Of a DNA stretch of 38,216 bases, positions 1 through 8,339 are shown piece by piece; the stretch's first letter is position 1, and every line of letters begins with the position of its first letter. The stretch lies in the IMG/VR virus record IMGVR_UViG_3300025086_000089, positions 1 through 38,216 of that record; one strand, 5' to 3'. The notes under the pieces were generated by a model, which worked only from the letters and a program-made list of their open reading frames with translations, ran no database searches and was not told where the DNA came from. Position numbers and translations under genes: made by a program. Source of the DNA: a virus.

Positions 1-2
1 CA

Positions 3-3000
3 CTCTTCTTCCCAACCTTTGCGACTACCGATACCGAGCATGTTTCTCCAACAAATGATGATTACCTAAAATTAGTTCCATATTCTGTTAAAGAATATTT
101 GAATATTTTAGATATAAGCACTAAGAGAATGTTTTTGTTTTCTAATTGTGATATTTCTCCTTATTCTAGAAAAAGAACAACAAGCCTATTATTTGGAACT
201 AAAACGATAGGCGACTACTCTATACTAGGGATAAAAGAACCATTTTCATCCGGACGCTCCGATGTAAAAGATGATGTATTATCTACTGAAACTATTAACC
301 TAAATGACGATTCTTATTCTTCTAGTAACATTGTAGAAGCCAATAAAACCATAACTAACCTAAAGGGTTTTTCTATGATGAGGCTTACTGAAGTGTGTTT
401 AGATTGGGCTTTTAATCAAGTAAATCCTGAATCACCAATAGATAAAAAAGCAACAATACCACAATTAGATACCGCAGGTTATTCCTTTTCATCTATAGGA
501 ACTGGGATAACTGTTACTGCTAGTAATTATGAAGTTAATGCATTAGGTAATTATTCACAAAACTCATTTGGGATATTAGCCGATGGCAATGCAAATTGGG
601 CGGCTACTCCGGGTGGTGGTCATTCTTTGGTTGTAGGAGATATAATTACAGACGGTAATGGAAGATACATAGGAACTGTGGCGAGTTTTGCATCACCGGG
701 AGCAACAACCAATTCAGTTTGTATGTTAGATAGAATACCATACAGAACAGATGGTGATAATTACTTTACCGGACAAGTATTCAAAATAAGAAGAAGTGAT
801 ATTCTTACAGATTTACAAATCAACGGTAAAGGAGGTGTAGATACCTTTACTTCAGTAGAAGAAGATATTCATATGTTTAAATCGGCTTTTATGAGTCGTG
901 GAAAGTTTGAATTTATGAAACAAAAAGTTGCCTTTACTGTTAGTGCCACAGCAAATGACATAGATACTGGTTCTGAGTTTCTATTAATAACATTACCAAA
1001 AGAAGACGGCACTACTGCTAATTTTTACATTTATTATAGTATTGGTGGGAGTAGTGCGCCTTCTTCTCATGCATCTACATATCCCACTTACGGCCTTATT
1101 GAAGTCCCTATTGATGGAATAAATAGCGTTGCTTATTCAGACAAACAGGCAAGACTATTAGCATTATATAATGCTCTAATAGGTAACTCAACTTTTATGT
1201 CCCATGTATACAGTATTGGTCATGCAAGCAATACCATACATCTAATTCCTGTAATAACTGTTGAGGCTTTTAATAATCCTACAATTTTTGATATGACTGG
1301 TTTTCCTACTAATCCTATTGGTGAATATTCTGCACCTACCTCTACAATGGGAGGAGTTCACAAAATGGGATATGGTCAAGATGGGACTGTTAGTTTCAAC
1401 AATGATGAGATATTAAATACAGCAATAATTATAACTGGTTCACATACTTTTAGTGCAGGAGAAGGCTATGGAGGAAGTAAAGATAGTTCTTGGCGACAAA
1501 AATCCGATGAAACATTAGGTGGTAAAATAACAGATGAATCTTATATTATGCATTCTGTTTTACCAATTACTACTAATTTAAATCAAGCACGAATATTTTA
1601 TCCATTTAGTATTTTTAGATGGTTGGCTAATCTTCCTAAAAGTGACAAAACCATATCTAGTAAAGGTCTTGGTCTAAGAACAACAACTACTGGGTATTGG
1701 GAATTCCTCTACAAATTCTTTAATACGGTGTGTTTAGAAAGGTATGATATTGAGGATAATGTTGGTGCTAAGGCCGTAGCAGGAATGTCTACACCTTATA
1801 TTAGAGGAATATTTAGAAAAGAATACACAACTTCATTGAATAAAGCACTGTATGGAATAAATTATCTTGGAGGTAGTTTTGGTGATTTATTAGTCACTGA
1901 AGCCAATACCATAACAAAAGCCGGTACTAGTGTATTTCCTAGAGAAAGATTTCAATTGACTGATAATCAAGAATTCGCACTAAAAGAATTTGACGGTAAT
2001 CCTTCAACAACTGGATATAATCAAGAACTAAGAGAGGCTGATGGTGCTTTAACAGTATTTAAGCCAAAACTATTTGTTAGTGCTGATGTGTTTGCGACAG
2101 AATCAACACAAATAGGTCTAGGAAACCATACTCAATATAAATACACTTTTACTAGTGGGAATTATCGTGGTGCATCTACAAATGTTTCTCAATACACTTG
2201 GTTAAATTTTGTAGATTTAACTGGTTGTTATTTAGCCTCTAGCCGAGGAAAGAAATATAGAACAGATGGTTCCTCTACAATTACAGACACAACCGGACTT
2301 AGTGTTCCGTCTTCTAAAACAACCGACTATACACCCGAAACATTAGCCTATGTTTTATCACATGAATTAGATACTACTAATGCAGTAAATAAACACATTA
2401 TTATTGTAGATAAACGATTGAATACAAATGAACTTTATTCATTATTACAGCCAAACCACAGATTCTCACATAGTTTTAGTCCCAACAATATTAGATTGAA
2501 TGAACTTTCAAGCAAATATACAAAGTTAGCAAATGAAAATTCTATGTATAAAAACATTAAAAATTACTCGGCTTTATCTAATGCTTTAGAAATAAACGGA
2601 GAAAGAGAAGGTGTAATGTCAATGTATGTTATTGCTGATATAGACGGACAAACTAATAGTGGAGAAATAGTGATACGCAACCCAAATACTCTCTCAGATA
2701 ATAATGAAAGTATTATTGATTTACCTCCTAATATGATAATCAGTGATGGAGAAAACACACATAAAGTATCAGTAGAGATGGAAAATTTAGGAGACACTAT
2801 TGGGTATTATCTTTCTTTATCGGATATGTATGACCTAAAAGGAATAATAAGTTTAACAGAATCTATTACTTTAACAGTAGGAAAAGAATTCGATAGCGAA
2901 TCAAAGAGATGTTTAATTGGTTCCGGAGTAAAAATATGCAATGAAGCAGAAGACTTGATTAACAATCTATTAGAAGAGGAAGGATTAGAATTTAATTTAG

Positions 3001-3845
3001 ATTCTGTTGATTATCCTTTATTTGTTGCTCCAAACTTTCAAGGCTCAACGCTTATGGATGCTTTACACTTTTTAACAGAAAAGAAAGATAAAACTATTGT
3101 TTATGAAAATGATTTGTTTTCTATAAAAGATAAAGAATCTAATGATTTCTTTTCTAACATATTGATTAACGATACAGGAGAGTATCAGATACTAGAATAT
3201 GAAAAAGTTAGAACTACTTTTGACTTACACAATGAAATTATAGTTTATGGAAATAGTCATAAAGCAACTAAAAAGGATTTAAGAAGCATACAGAAAAGAG
3301 GAAGAAAAACTCTAGAAGTTTTTGAAAGAGAATTAATTACTCAAGATGAAGTAAATAAAAGAGCAAAAAACCTTCTAAAGATTCATTCTACACTCAATAC
3401 CAAATTAATAATCACTGTCAGTTCTAAAGGATTAGGACAACTAAAAGCAGGAGACTTAATTCAAGTACAAATAGAAAGAGAGAATATAGAAAGAGGTCAA
3501 TTTTTAGTATTGCAAATAGAGCATAAGATGACTGGTCTATTAAAATTAGAACTAGGAAGATACTCAAAGCAATTAGAAGATAGATTTGCAGAACTACTAA
3601 TTGCTAATAAGAAAACTAATTCAGCCATTCGCAATCAAAAATTCAGTGAACCGACTACTGGCTTTGACTTCATAGATAACACAAGCGTTAAAGAAATAAG
3701 GTTGCACATTAGAAAAAGAACAACTAGTGGAACAGTATTAACATTAGGTTTTGGAACAACCCTAAATACAAGCACTATAGAACTAGGGTTTGAAGGTGGG
3801 GGCAGTATCACTCTCACCACTTTGATTGATGAGGATTTGCTATGA
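3..3845 (+). CDS. Giant tail/baseplate hub-like structural protein, 5'-truncated by the window edge
   Basis: The frame is open from the first bases, so at least 1280 residues are seen and the true start lies upstream; the TTG at 99 is an internal codon. The N-terminal two thirds is a Ser/Thr/Gly/Asn-rich beta-type sequence without a family I recognise. The last roughly 300 residues look like the hub/late-control type of tail proteins: a stretch with FDLHNEIIVYGN, then a 'SIQKRGRKTLEVFERELITQ' segment followed by 'RAKNLL', then a beta-rich region with KAGDLIQVQ. That pattern is typical of baseplate hub proteins, which join tail tube to fibres. Its stop overlaps the next start (ATGA), so it belongs to the tail operon. 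The structural role is fairly likely; the exact hub assignment is inference from motif style and position. Confidence 0.6.
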   Translation, partial: LFFPTFATTDTEHVSPTNDDYLKLVPYSVKEYLNILDISTKRMFLFSNCDISPYSRKRTTSLLFGTKTIGDYSILGIKEPFSSGRSDVKDDVLSTETINLNDDSYSSSNIVEANKTITNLKGFSMMRLTEVCLDWAFNQVNPESPIDKKATIPQLDTAGYSFSSIGTGITVTASNYEVNALGNYSQNSFGILADGNANWAATPGGGHSLVVGDIITDGNGRYIGTVASFASPGATTNSVCMLDRIPYRTDGDNYFTGQVFKIRRSDILTDLQINGKGGVDTFTSVEEDIHMFKSAFMSRGKFEFMKQKVAFTVSATANDIDTGSEFLLITLPKEDGTTANFYIYYSIGGSSAPSSHASTYPTYGLIEVPIDGINSVAYSDKQARLLALYNALIGNSTFMSHVYSIGHASNTIHLIPVITVEAFNNPTIFDMTGFPTNPIGEYSAPTSTMGGVHKMGYGQDGTVSFNNDEILNTAIIITGSHTFSAGEGYGGSKDSSWRQKSDETLGGKITDESYIMHSVLPITTNLNQARIFYPFSIFRWLANLPKSDKTISSKGLGLRTTTTGYWEFLYKFFNTVCLERYDIEDNVGAKAVAGMSTPYIRGIFRKEYTTSLNKALYGINYLGGSFGDLLVTEANTITKAGTSVFPRERFQLTDNQEFALKEFDGNPSTTGYNQELREADGALTVFKPKLFVSADVFATESTQIGLGNHTQYKYTFTSGNYRGASTNVSQYTWLNFVDLTGCYLASSRGKKYRTDGSSTITDTTGLSVPSSKTTDYTPETLAYVLSHELDTTNAVNKHIIIVDKRLNTNELYSLLQPNHRFSHSFSPNNIRLNELSSKYTKLANENSMYKNIKNYSALSNALEINGEREGVMSMYVIADIDGQTNSGEIVIRNPNTLSDNNESIIDLPPNMIISDGENTHKVSVEMENLGDTIGYYLSLSDMYDLKGIISLTESITLTVGKEFDSESKRCLIGSGVKICNEAEDLINNLLEEEGLEFNLDSVDYPLFVAPNFQGSTLMDALHFLTEKKDKTIVYENDLFSIKDKESNDFFSNILINDTGEYQILEYEKVRTTFDLHNEIIVYGNSHKATKKDLRSIQKRGRKTLEVFERELITQDEVNKRAKNLLKIHSTLNTKLIITVSSKGLGQLKAGDLIQVQIERENIERGQFLVLQIEHKMTGLLKLELGRYSKQLEDRFAELLIANKKTNSAIRNQKFSEPTTGFDFIDNTSVKEIRLHIRKRTTSGTVLTLGFGTTLNTSTIELGFEGGGSITLTTLIDEDLL

Positions 3846-4192
3846 TAACAAACAAATTAAGAGAACTTTTGGCTACACAAGTAAAAACATTAGCAGATGC
3901 TGGTAGTGGTCAAGTTGGCTACGGAGGCAACTCTACAAGTCCGTTCTCTAGTGTTCTTGATGTACCTGCGGGAGTGGGTGTTCCAGTATCAATAGTAACA
4001 GCAAATGCTGATGAAAATGTTATTGAAATAAAAGCAAGCGTTGATGGCGCAAATGTTACTGGGCGTGTTTTAAGAGAACTGGGTATTTTTGATGGGTCAT
4101 CAAACATGCTTACTAGAGTTAATTTTGACGGTATCGGGCCATTTTCAGCAGGAGAAACAATTGAATTTTTTATAACGATAGAGGTAGAATAA
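3842..4192 (+). CDS. Small tail/baseplate-associated protein (116 aa)
   Basis: The ATG overlaps the stop of the giant tail gene by four bases (ATGA), which suggests translational coupling. The C-terminal half (RVLRELGIFD, then NMLTRVNFDGIG and an 'ETIEFFITIEVE' end) resembles the N-terminal attachment or collar domain of phage tail fibres, where a conserved 'E-hydrophobic-G-hydrophobic-F/Y-D' turn is followed by beta strands. There is no signal peptide or membrane segment. It lies between the hub-like gene and the fibre-like gene, so a connector or baseplate wedge role is plausible. The family match is by eye and moderate. Confidence 0.55.
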   Translation: MITNKLRELLATQVKTLADAGSGQVGYGGNSTSPFSSVLDVPAGVGVPVSIVTANADENVIEIKASVDGANVTGRVLRELGIFDGSSNMLTRVNFDGIGPFSAGETIEFFITIEVE

Positions 4193-4193
4193 T

Positions 4194-6350
4194 ATGAGCC
4201 AAACAGAAAACAATAAACATAAATTTACACAAAGTTCAACTGGATTAACTTTGTCAGAAATACAAGACGGTGTTGATTTTCCGCATACTGGACTATTAAA
4301 ATCACTACTTCAAACCGCCAAAGGAAACCATGTAGTTAAAACAGGAAATGGTAATTCAAATGATGATTTTGCTATAACTAGAAGTAATTCTACAACTATA
4401 ACGGTAAAAGGAGGTTCTTATTATAGGAATAATAAATTACACACTATTACTGATTCTGATGCTTCTCCTACGGTTACTCTTACTTTAGGATTTACTACGG
4501 CTAATGCTTATCATCTTTTAGTAATAAACGAAGCAGGTCAATTCGCAATAAGAAATCCAACTGCCGCAAATAAAGTAGCAGATACAGAATTGAATGATGT
4601 TATTGTTGCCGTATTAACTTATACGGGTGCTGATATTCATGTTCAATACTTAACAAATGACAAATCTGCTAATTCTTTGAGTATTGCTCATGATAATGGA
4701 GGTTCACAAGCGACGGCTGTTTATACTGAAGTTGGTGAAATAGCGCATGACTCAGCAACAAATGGAGTTAAATTCAAAGTAACAGCAGGTGATTTAACAA
4801 TTGAAAATGATGCGGCTGATGGCGATATTATCTTCAAAGGTAACGATTCAGATGGAACTGCTGATTTAACTGCATTAAGTCTTAATATGAGTCTTAATGG
4901 AAAGGCTACATTTAGCGGAGATGTTGTTTCGGGTACAACAACATTAACTGGCGGTAGTGTTGCTAATGAAGGCAATAATAGAGTCACTACCTCTACTGGT
5001 AGTAATGGTGATTTAAATGCAGAAGCAAACTTAGTTTTTGATGGTTCTAGTTTAGGAATAGGAACTGCAACTCCGGGATTTACATTAGATGTAGTAGGAG
5101 GAATTAGGTCTAGTCTTAATATGTTTTCACAGACAGACATTTCAGCAAGTAATGGAACTGTTAGTGGAGATAATATAGCAGCAACAACTAATCTTTCTAA
5201 TAGCGGTTCAAGAACCAAAAGCAAATTAAAAGCCGCTAGAGTACAAGGACATGCTGCTGCATCTGTATATGCCCATGCAACTATAAGTCAAGCGGTACAA
5301 CATGGCGGTTTAATTGATGCCGCAAAAGAAATATATTATGTTGGTATGAATACTAATAGTGGTGCCTCTCATCAAAATACTCTTCTAAATGGTATACCTG
5401 TAAATGCCGGTAGCAATAACCCTTCAGATTTTTATACAATAACAGAAGCAAATTACAATGTATTGAATTCCGGTGATGTAGTAAATGGCCATACTTATGT
5501 TGCAGAAAGTGTTTTTGGAGGCGGAGCAATATTTGTAGGTTTAGTAGCGCCTGAATATGCATCGGATAAGGAAGTAATAATACATAATGTAACAGGGTTT
5601 GCATTATATGTTATTGCTATTAATCCTGCTATAGACCCAAGCAATTTTGACCACATAGCAAGAAATAGATTTAATGGAGGTTATCATCATCATACTCAGT
5701 TTGCTAATGTTACTGGTAATGATAGGCTTTTTGATTTAGGAAGACTATTATTAGGAGCGCCTTCTGCTTCTAATTTTAATTTTTCACCGGGCATACCAGT
5801 AGCGCCACATAATAATCCTTACAATAAAGATGCTATTCTAATAAAACCAAGAGAATCAGTAAGGCTAACTGCAATGAAATCCTCAACAGGAGAAGGCGGT
5901 ACTAACTTTGAAACAGATTGGCATATTCAACAAGGACTATTAAATGTTTTTTCCGGAGACTTTCTATCTTCTCAATGGATGATTACTTCTTCTTCTAGTG
6001 GTACTGATAAAGCACAAATGGTAGAATTATTAGATTCATTTATGCATGTTCCTGTACATTATACTGGAACAACTTTTATTTGCGAAGGAGATAATGAAAT
6101 AGTATTGCCCAATTATCCCGAAGATGGTACACAATTTGCTTTTTTATGTATACAAGGTACGACAACAATTACTTTACCAACAACATCAAACGCAATTTCT
6201 CAATTTGGGCAAAATATGCTTCCTCCTTCTTTTTTTGAAGTAGGTACAAACCCTGCTTCAAGTATAACTTTAACTGCCGGAGATGCTCGTACTTTTGTTC
6301 ATTATACTTCTCAAATCGCTAGTACAAGAGGCTATCAAGTAATAGGTTGA
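4194..6350 (+). CDS. Tail-fibre-like structural protein (718 aa)
   Basis: The ATG is two bases after the preceding stop. The protein starts with a polar region, then beta-rich Thr/Ser/Gly/Asn sequence. Around residues 225-300 are strand repeats of the kind NGKATFSGDVVSGTTTLTGG and a short LGIGTATPGFTLDVVGG segment. 'GIGT-x-x-P-x-x-x-L-x-V-x-G' is a common element in the shafts of phage tail fibres and adhesins. The C-terminal half contains His-rich turns (GGYHHHTQF) and ends in beta-type sequence, probably a receptor-binding or trimerising head. I see no intramolecular chaperone or lyase motif. It probably recognises the host cell surface; the host receptor cannot be read from the sequence. 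Confidence 0.65.
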   Translation: MSQTENNKHKFTQSSTGLTLSEIQDGVDFPHTGLLKSLLQTAKGNHVVKTGNGNSNDDFAITRSNSTTITVKGGSYYRNNKLHTITDSDASPTVTLTLGFTTANAYHLLVINEAGQFAIRNPTAANKVADTELNDVIVAVLTYTGADIHVQYLTNDKSANSLSIAHDNGGSQATAVYTEVGEIAHDSATNGVKFKVTAGDLTIENDAADGDIIFKGNDSDGTADLTALSLNMSLNGKATFSGDVVSGTTTLTGGSVANEGNNRVTTSTGSNGDLNAEANLVFDGSSLGIGTATPGFTLDVVGGIRSSLNMFSQTDISASNGTVSGDNIAATTNLSNSGSRTKSKLKAARVQGHAAASVYAHATISQAVQHGGLIDAAKEIYYVGMNTNSGASHQNTLLNGIPVNAGSNNPSDFYTITEANYNVLNSGDVVNGHTYVAESVFGGGAIFVGLVAPEYASDKEVIIHNVTGFALYVIAINPAIDPSNFDHIARNRFNGGYHHHTQFANVTGNDRLFDLGRLLLGAPSASNFNFSPGIPVAPHNNPYNKDAILIKPRESVRLTAMKSSTGEGGTNFETDWHIQQGLLNVFSGDFLSSQWMITSSSSGTDKAQMVELLDSFMHVPVHYTGTTFICEGDNEIVLPNYPEDGTQFAFLCIQGTTTITLPTTSNAISQFGQNMLPPSFFEVGTNPASSITLTAGDARTFVHYTSQIASTRGYQVIG

Positions 6351-6355
6351 TTAAA

Positions 6356-7015
6356 ATGAATCCACTTTTTCTTATTACTAAAGGCATTAAAGCCAAAAAG
6401 AAAAGATTAGCAGGAGGAGGAGGCGGCGGTGGTATTTCTGCTGGAACTAAATTAATCGCACGAACAAGTAAAGTTAGCCCGGTTACAAATCATGCTGAAG
6501 TAGTTTTACAAATAGAAGATATGACCAACGGACAATTCCATGTAGACCCAATAAGCGGTTCTTTAATTAGAAATGTTGTTGTTAGTGATGCTGTTGCCAT
6601 TTCTAATTCTGTTGCTGGAACTTCGGCAGTATTAACTAATGGTACTGCTACATTAAGTATTGGTAATGATTATGAAATAAGACCTGACGCTTTTTATGGT
6701 AGTGCTAGTTCAGCAAGCCCCACAGGAACAGAACAATTAACTGTTTCAGTAATACAAGATACTGCTAATAATGTATCAAATGGTCATGTTGGCATTGGTG
6801 GACTTAATCTTGCTGGCGGTCTAACTTTTAGTTTAAGCCACCCATATAGGTCAACTTTTAATATAGGTAATATAGGAATTAGTTCTAATGCTTTAGCAGG
6901 AAATCTTACTTTTAAATTACAAATAGTAGGAGGAACAACCGATACAGATGCAAATGTACTTGCTGGAACTGCGGCAACTTCCGATAGTTATTATTTGAGG
7001 GTAATTTTACAATGA
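6356..7015 (+). CDS. Glycine-run structural or tail-tip protein (219 aa)
   Basis: I chose the ATG at 6356, which has an AGGT eight bases upstream; a TTG at 6347 in the same frame would overlap the fibre stop and add three residues. The N-terminus (MNPLFLITKGIKAKKKRLAG) is hydrophobic then basic, and is followed directly by seven glycines, a flexible hinge also seen in small tail-tip proteins. The remaining roughly 180 residues are Ala/Ser/Thr/Asn-rich with alternating hydrophobics, so probably all beta. No enzyme motif is visible. Its place directly after the fibre gene suggests a virion component or a fibre-associated adhesin. Function is not recognised. Confidence 0.6.
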   Translation: MNPLFLITKGIKAKKKRLAGGGGGGGISAGTKLIARTSKVSPVTNHAEVVLQIEDMTNGQFHVDPISGSLIRNVVVSDAVAISNSVAGTSAVLTNGTATLSIGNDYEIRPDAFYGSASSASPTGTEQLTVSVIQDTANNVSNGHVGIGGLNLAGGLTFSLSHPYRSTFNIGNIGISSNALAGNLTFKLQIVGGTTDTDANVLAGTAATSDSYYLRVILQ

Positions 7016-7027
7016 AGTTTTGATTTT

Positions 7028-7153
7028 ATGTTTATTAAACTATTAATATACTTTTTACTTAGTTTTATCGTTGGTTATTTAACAGTTAGCGCACTATTAG
7101 TTGAAAATAAACCATTAGGTTTTATTATTTTAGAAGAAAAAAATCTTGATTAG
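7028..7153 (+). CDS. Small single-helix membrane peptide (41 aa)
   Basis: This short gene follows the structural operon by 12 bases. The peptide begins MFIKLLIYFLLSFIVGYLTV, one continuous hydrophobic helix, followed by a short polar tail ending in EEKNLD. It is the last gene before the terminator zone. Small one-helix proteins at the end of a tail operon are often holins or membrane-acting lysis peptides, but nothing here proves that. The frame is supported mainly by its clear hydrophobic organisation and tight spacing. Confidence 0.5.
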   Translation: MFIKLLIYFLLSFIVGYLTVSALLVENKPLGFIILEEKNLD

Positions 7154-7177
7154 CCCAACAAAATTGAATTTTAAGTG

Positions 7178-7231
7178 TTTTTTTAAAAAGACCAAAAAAA
7201 AATCGAGGGCGGGGCTTATGCCCCTACCCTC
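7178..7231. terminator. Bidirectional terminator zone between convergent gene blocks
   Basis: A run of seven T (7178-7184) lies downstream of the + strand operon, suiting archaeal T-tract termination. A GC-rich hairpin follows at 7205-7231: GAGGG-c-GGGGC, loop TTAT, GCCCC-ta-CCCTC. Read on the - strand, the hairpin is followed at once by nine T (complement of the A run 7194-7202), the form of an intrinsic terminator for the long leftward transcript. It is the only strong hairpin plus T-tract I noticed, and it sits exactly where the two transcription directions meet. Confidence 0.7.
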
Positions 7232-7365
7232 TTATTAGACCAAATGGCTAAACAATTTCTACATTCCCATAATTTAATTTGTTCGTTTGAACCAACATAA
7301 AAACCAAGTATTCTTTTGGCTACTGTTGCTTCTTTACAATACGGACAAATTTGTTTAAGGCTCAT
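7216..7365 (-). CDS. Small zinc-ribbon protein (49 aa)
   Basis: The protein begins MSLKQICPYC and carries a second pair, CRNC, near residue 35, giving a four-cysteine C-x2-C...C-x2-C zinc ribbon that covers almost the whole chain. It overlaps the upstream membrane protein gene by 11 bases. It is the last gene of the leftward array, and its stop codon lies in the loop region of the terminator hairpin. A DNA/RNA-binding or protein-adaptor role is possible; no specific function can be given. Confidence 0.6.
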   Translation of the reverse strand: MSLKQICPYCKEATVAKRILGFYVGSNEQIKLWECRNCLAIWSNKRVGA

Positions 7366-7507
7366 TTTTATCGCCAATATCCATCAAACGCTTCATATAT
7401 TCCTCTACGCTTTCGTCGGTAACGCTAGTTCCTCCAAAGGCGGCAAAGAACAAAAGCATTAGAACAGTGACAAAAACGAACAAGCCGAACCATTCCCAAC
7501 CAGTCAT
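7355..7507 (-). CDS. Small membrane protein (50 aa)
   Basis: The start overlaps the stop of the upstream exonuclease gene (TAATG). The N-terminal half (MTGWEWFGLFVFVTVLMLLF and on to AAFGG) is one transmembrane helix, followed by a charged tail with VEEYMKRLMD and ending GDKNEP. One-helix proteins of this kind are common in archaeal viruses; holin, antiholin or membrane anchor are all possible. The overlapping junctions on both sides support it as a real gene. Confidence 0.6.
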   Translation of the reverse strand: MTGWEWFGLFVFVTVLMLLFFAAFGGTSVTDESVEEYMKRLMDIGDKNEP

Positions 7508-8109
7508 TACCACTTCACCTCCAAGTCTTTTTGTTTTTCTTTTTCAATAGAAAACGCCTTTACTATACCGTTTTCTTTACCATATTGCCATAAATCATAT
7601 ACTAACTTTGTATCTTTCATACAATAATCAACAACTTCATTGTATTTTCCCATCTTCCACAGTTTTGGTGCATCTGCACTATCCATTAGTTTAGAATCTT
7701 GCATTGTGCATTTCACTAAATTCTTAAGTTGGAATCTCTCACCGTGTTCTTTTAATAAGATTTTAGAAGTGTCTATGTATTGTTTTTCTTCTAAAAACTT
7801 TCTAATACAATATATATCTAAAGAGTCCCTAAGTATGGGTAAGTCAAACGCTACTATATTATGTCCTAATAGTTTTACACCCTTTTGTAGATGTTCATCT
7901 AAATCAAACTTAAGTTGTCTTAGGGGCTTAACGATAAAATTAGATTTATTAATGCTATCTAATCCTTCATCTAAATACACAGTACCAGTGTTACCATCCC
8001 AAGTAGCAACAGTAGAAACTTGAAACATATGCGTATTAGAAAAGCCGCCTATTTCATAAGACATATTCTTTGTCTCTATATCAAGAGCCAAAACCGACAT
8101 ACTTCTCAT
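7507..8109 (-). CDS. DEDDy-type 3'-5' exonuclease (RNase H-fold, 200 aa)
   Basis: All exonuclease motifs of the DnaQ/PolB-exo class are readable: Exo I LALDIETK (Asp10, Glu12), Exo II GHNIVAFDLPIL (Asp89), and Exo III as Tyr162-x3-Asp166 in VVDYCMKDTKLV, the Y-x3-D (DEDDy) form. It should remove nucleotides 3'-5' from DNA or RNA using two metal ions. The split polymerase of this virus keeps its own exonuclease motifs, so this free enzyme is extra and may serve repair, recombination or host nucleic acid degradation. The ATG at 8109 overlaps the preceding stop (ATGA). Confidence 0.85.
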   Translation of the reverse strand: MRSMSVLALDIETKNMSYEIGGFSNTHMFQVSTVATWDGNTGTVYLDEGLDSINKSNFIVKPLRQLKFDLDEHLQKGVKLLGHNIVAFDLPILRDSLDIYCIRKFLEEKQYIDTSKILLKEHGERFQLKNLVKCTMQDSKLMDSADAPKLWKMGKYNEVVDYCMKDTKLVYDLWQYGKENGIVKAFSIEKEKQKDLEVKW

Positions 8110-8339
8110 TCCTTTGAAGGACTAGACCAAAGTTTTGCGACTTTCTGTTCTTCCTTATTGACTGTAGGTTCTGCATCTATGTCTGTTCTTCTTTTTAAGA
8201 AACAAACTATTTGCGAACCGGCTACAATCAATTGAGAACAACATTCCCATCCTTCGTCACCATAAGTATTCAATGTATCTATAATTACTTTCGGCCCCTT
8301 TGCTACTTCAAAAACTAGGTATGTATTTTCCCACTTCAT
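8106..8339 (-). CDS. DUF4177-like small protein (77 aa)
   Basis: The chain has the strand-helix-strand layout of the DUF4177 family: a start 'ENTYLVFEV', a central LNTYGDEGWECCSQLIV (the conserved 'lnelG-eGWe-v' turn) and a final strand CFLKRR. Members are small proteins of unknown role found in bacteria, archaea and phages. It is coupled by ATGA overlaps to the AAA+ helicase before it and the exonuclease after it, so it travels with the replication genes. Confidence 0.6.
   Translation of the reverse strand: MKWENTYLVFEVAKGPKVIIDTLNTYGDEGWECCSQLIVAGSQIVCFLKRRTDIDAEPTVNKEEQKVAKLWSSPSKE

Noticed and set aside
99-101. TTG at 99 as the start of the first gene
   Set aside because: The same frame is open from base 3, so the gene is cut by the window edge and this codon is internal.
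4721-5224. 167-residue - strand frame inside the tail-fibre gene
   Set aside because: It is a shadow of the + strand gene: Leu/Ser/Pro-rich, no ribosome site, opposite to all neighbours.
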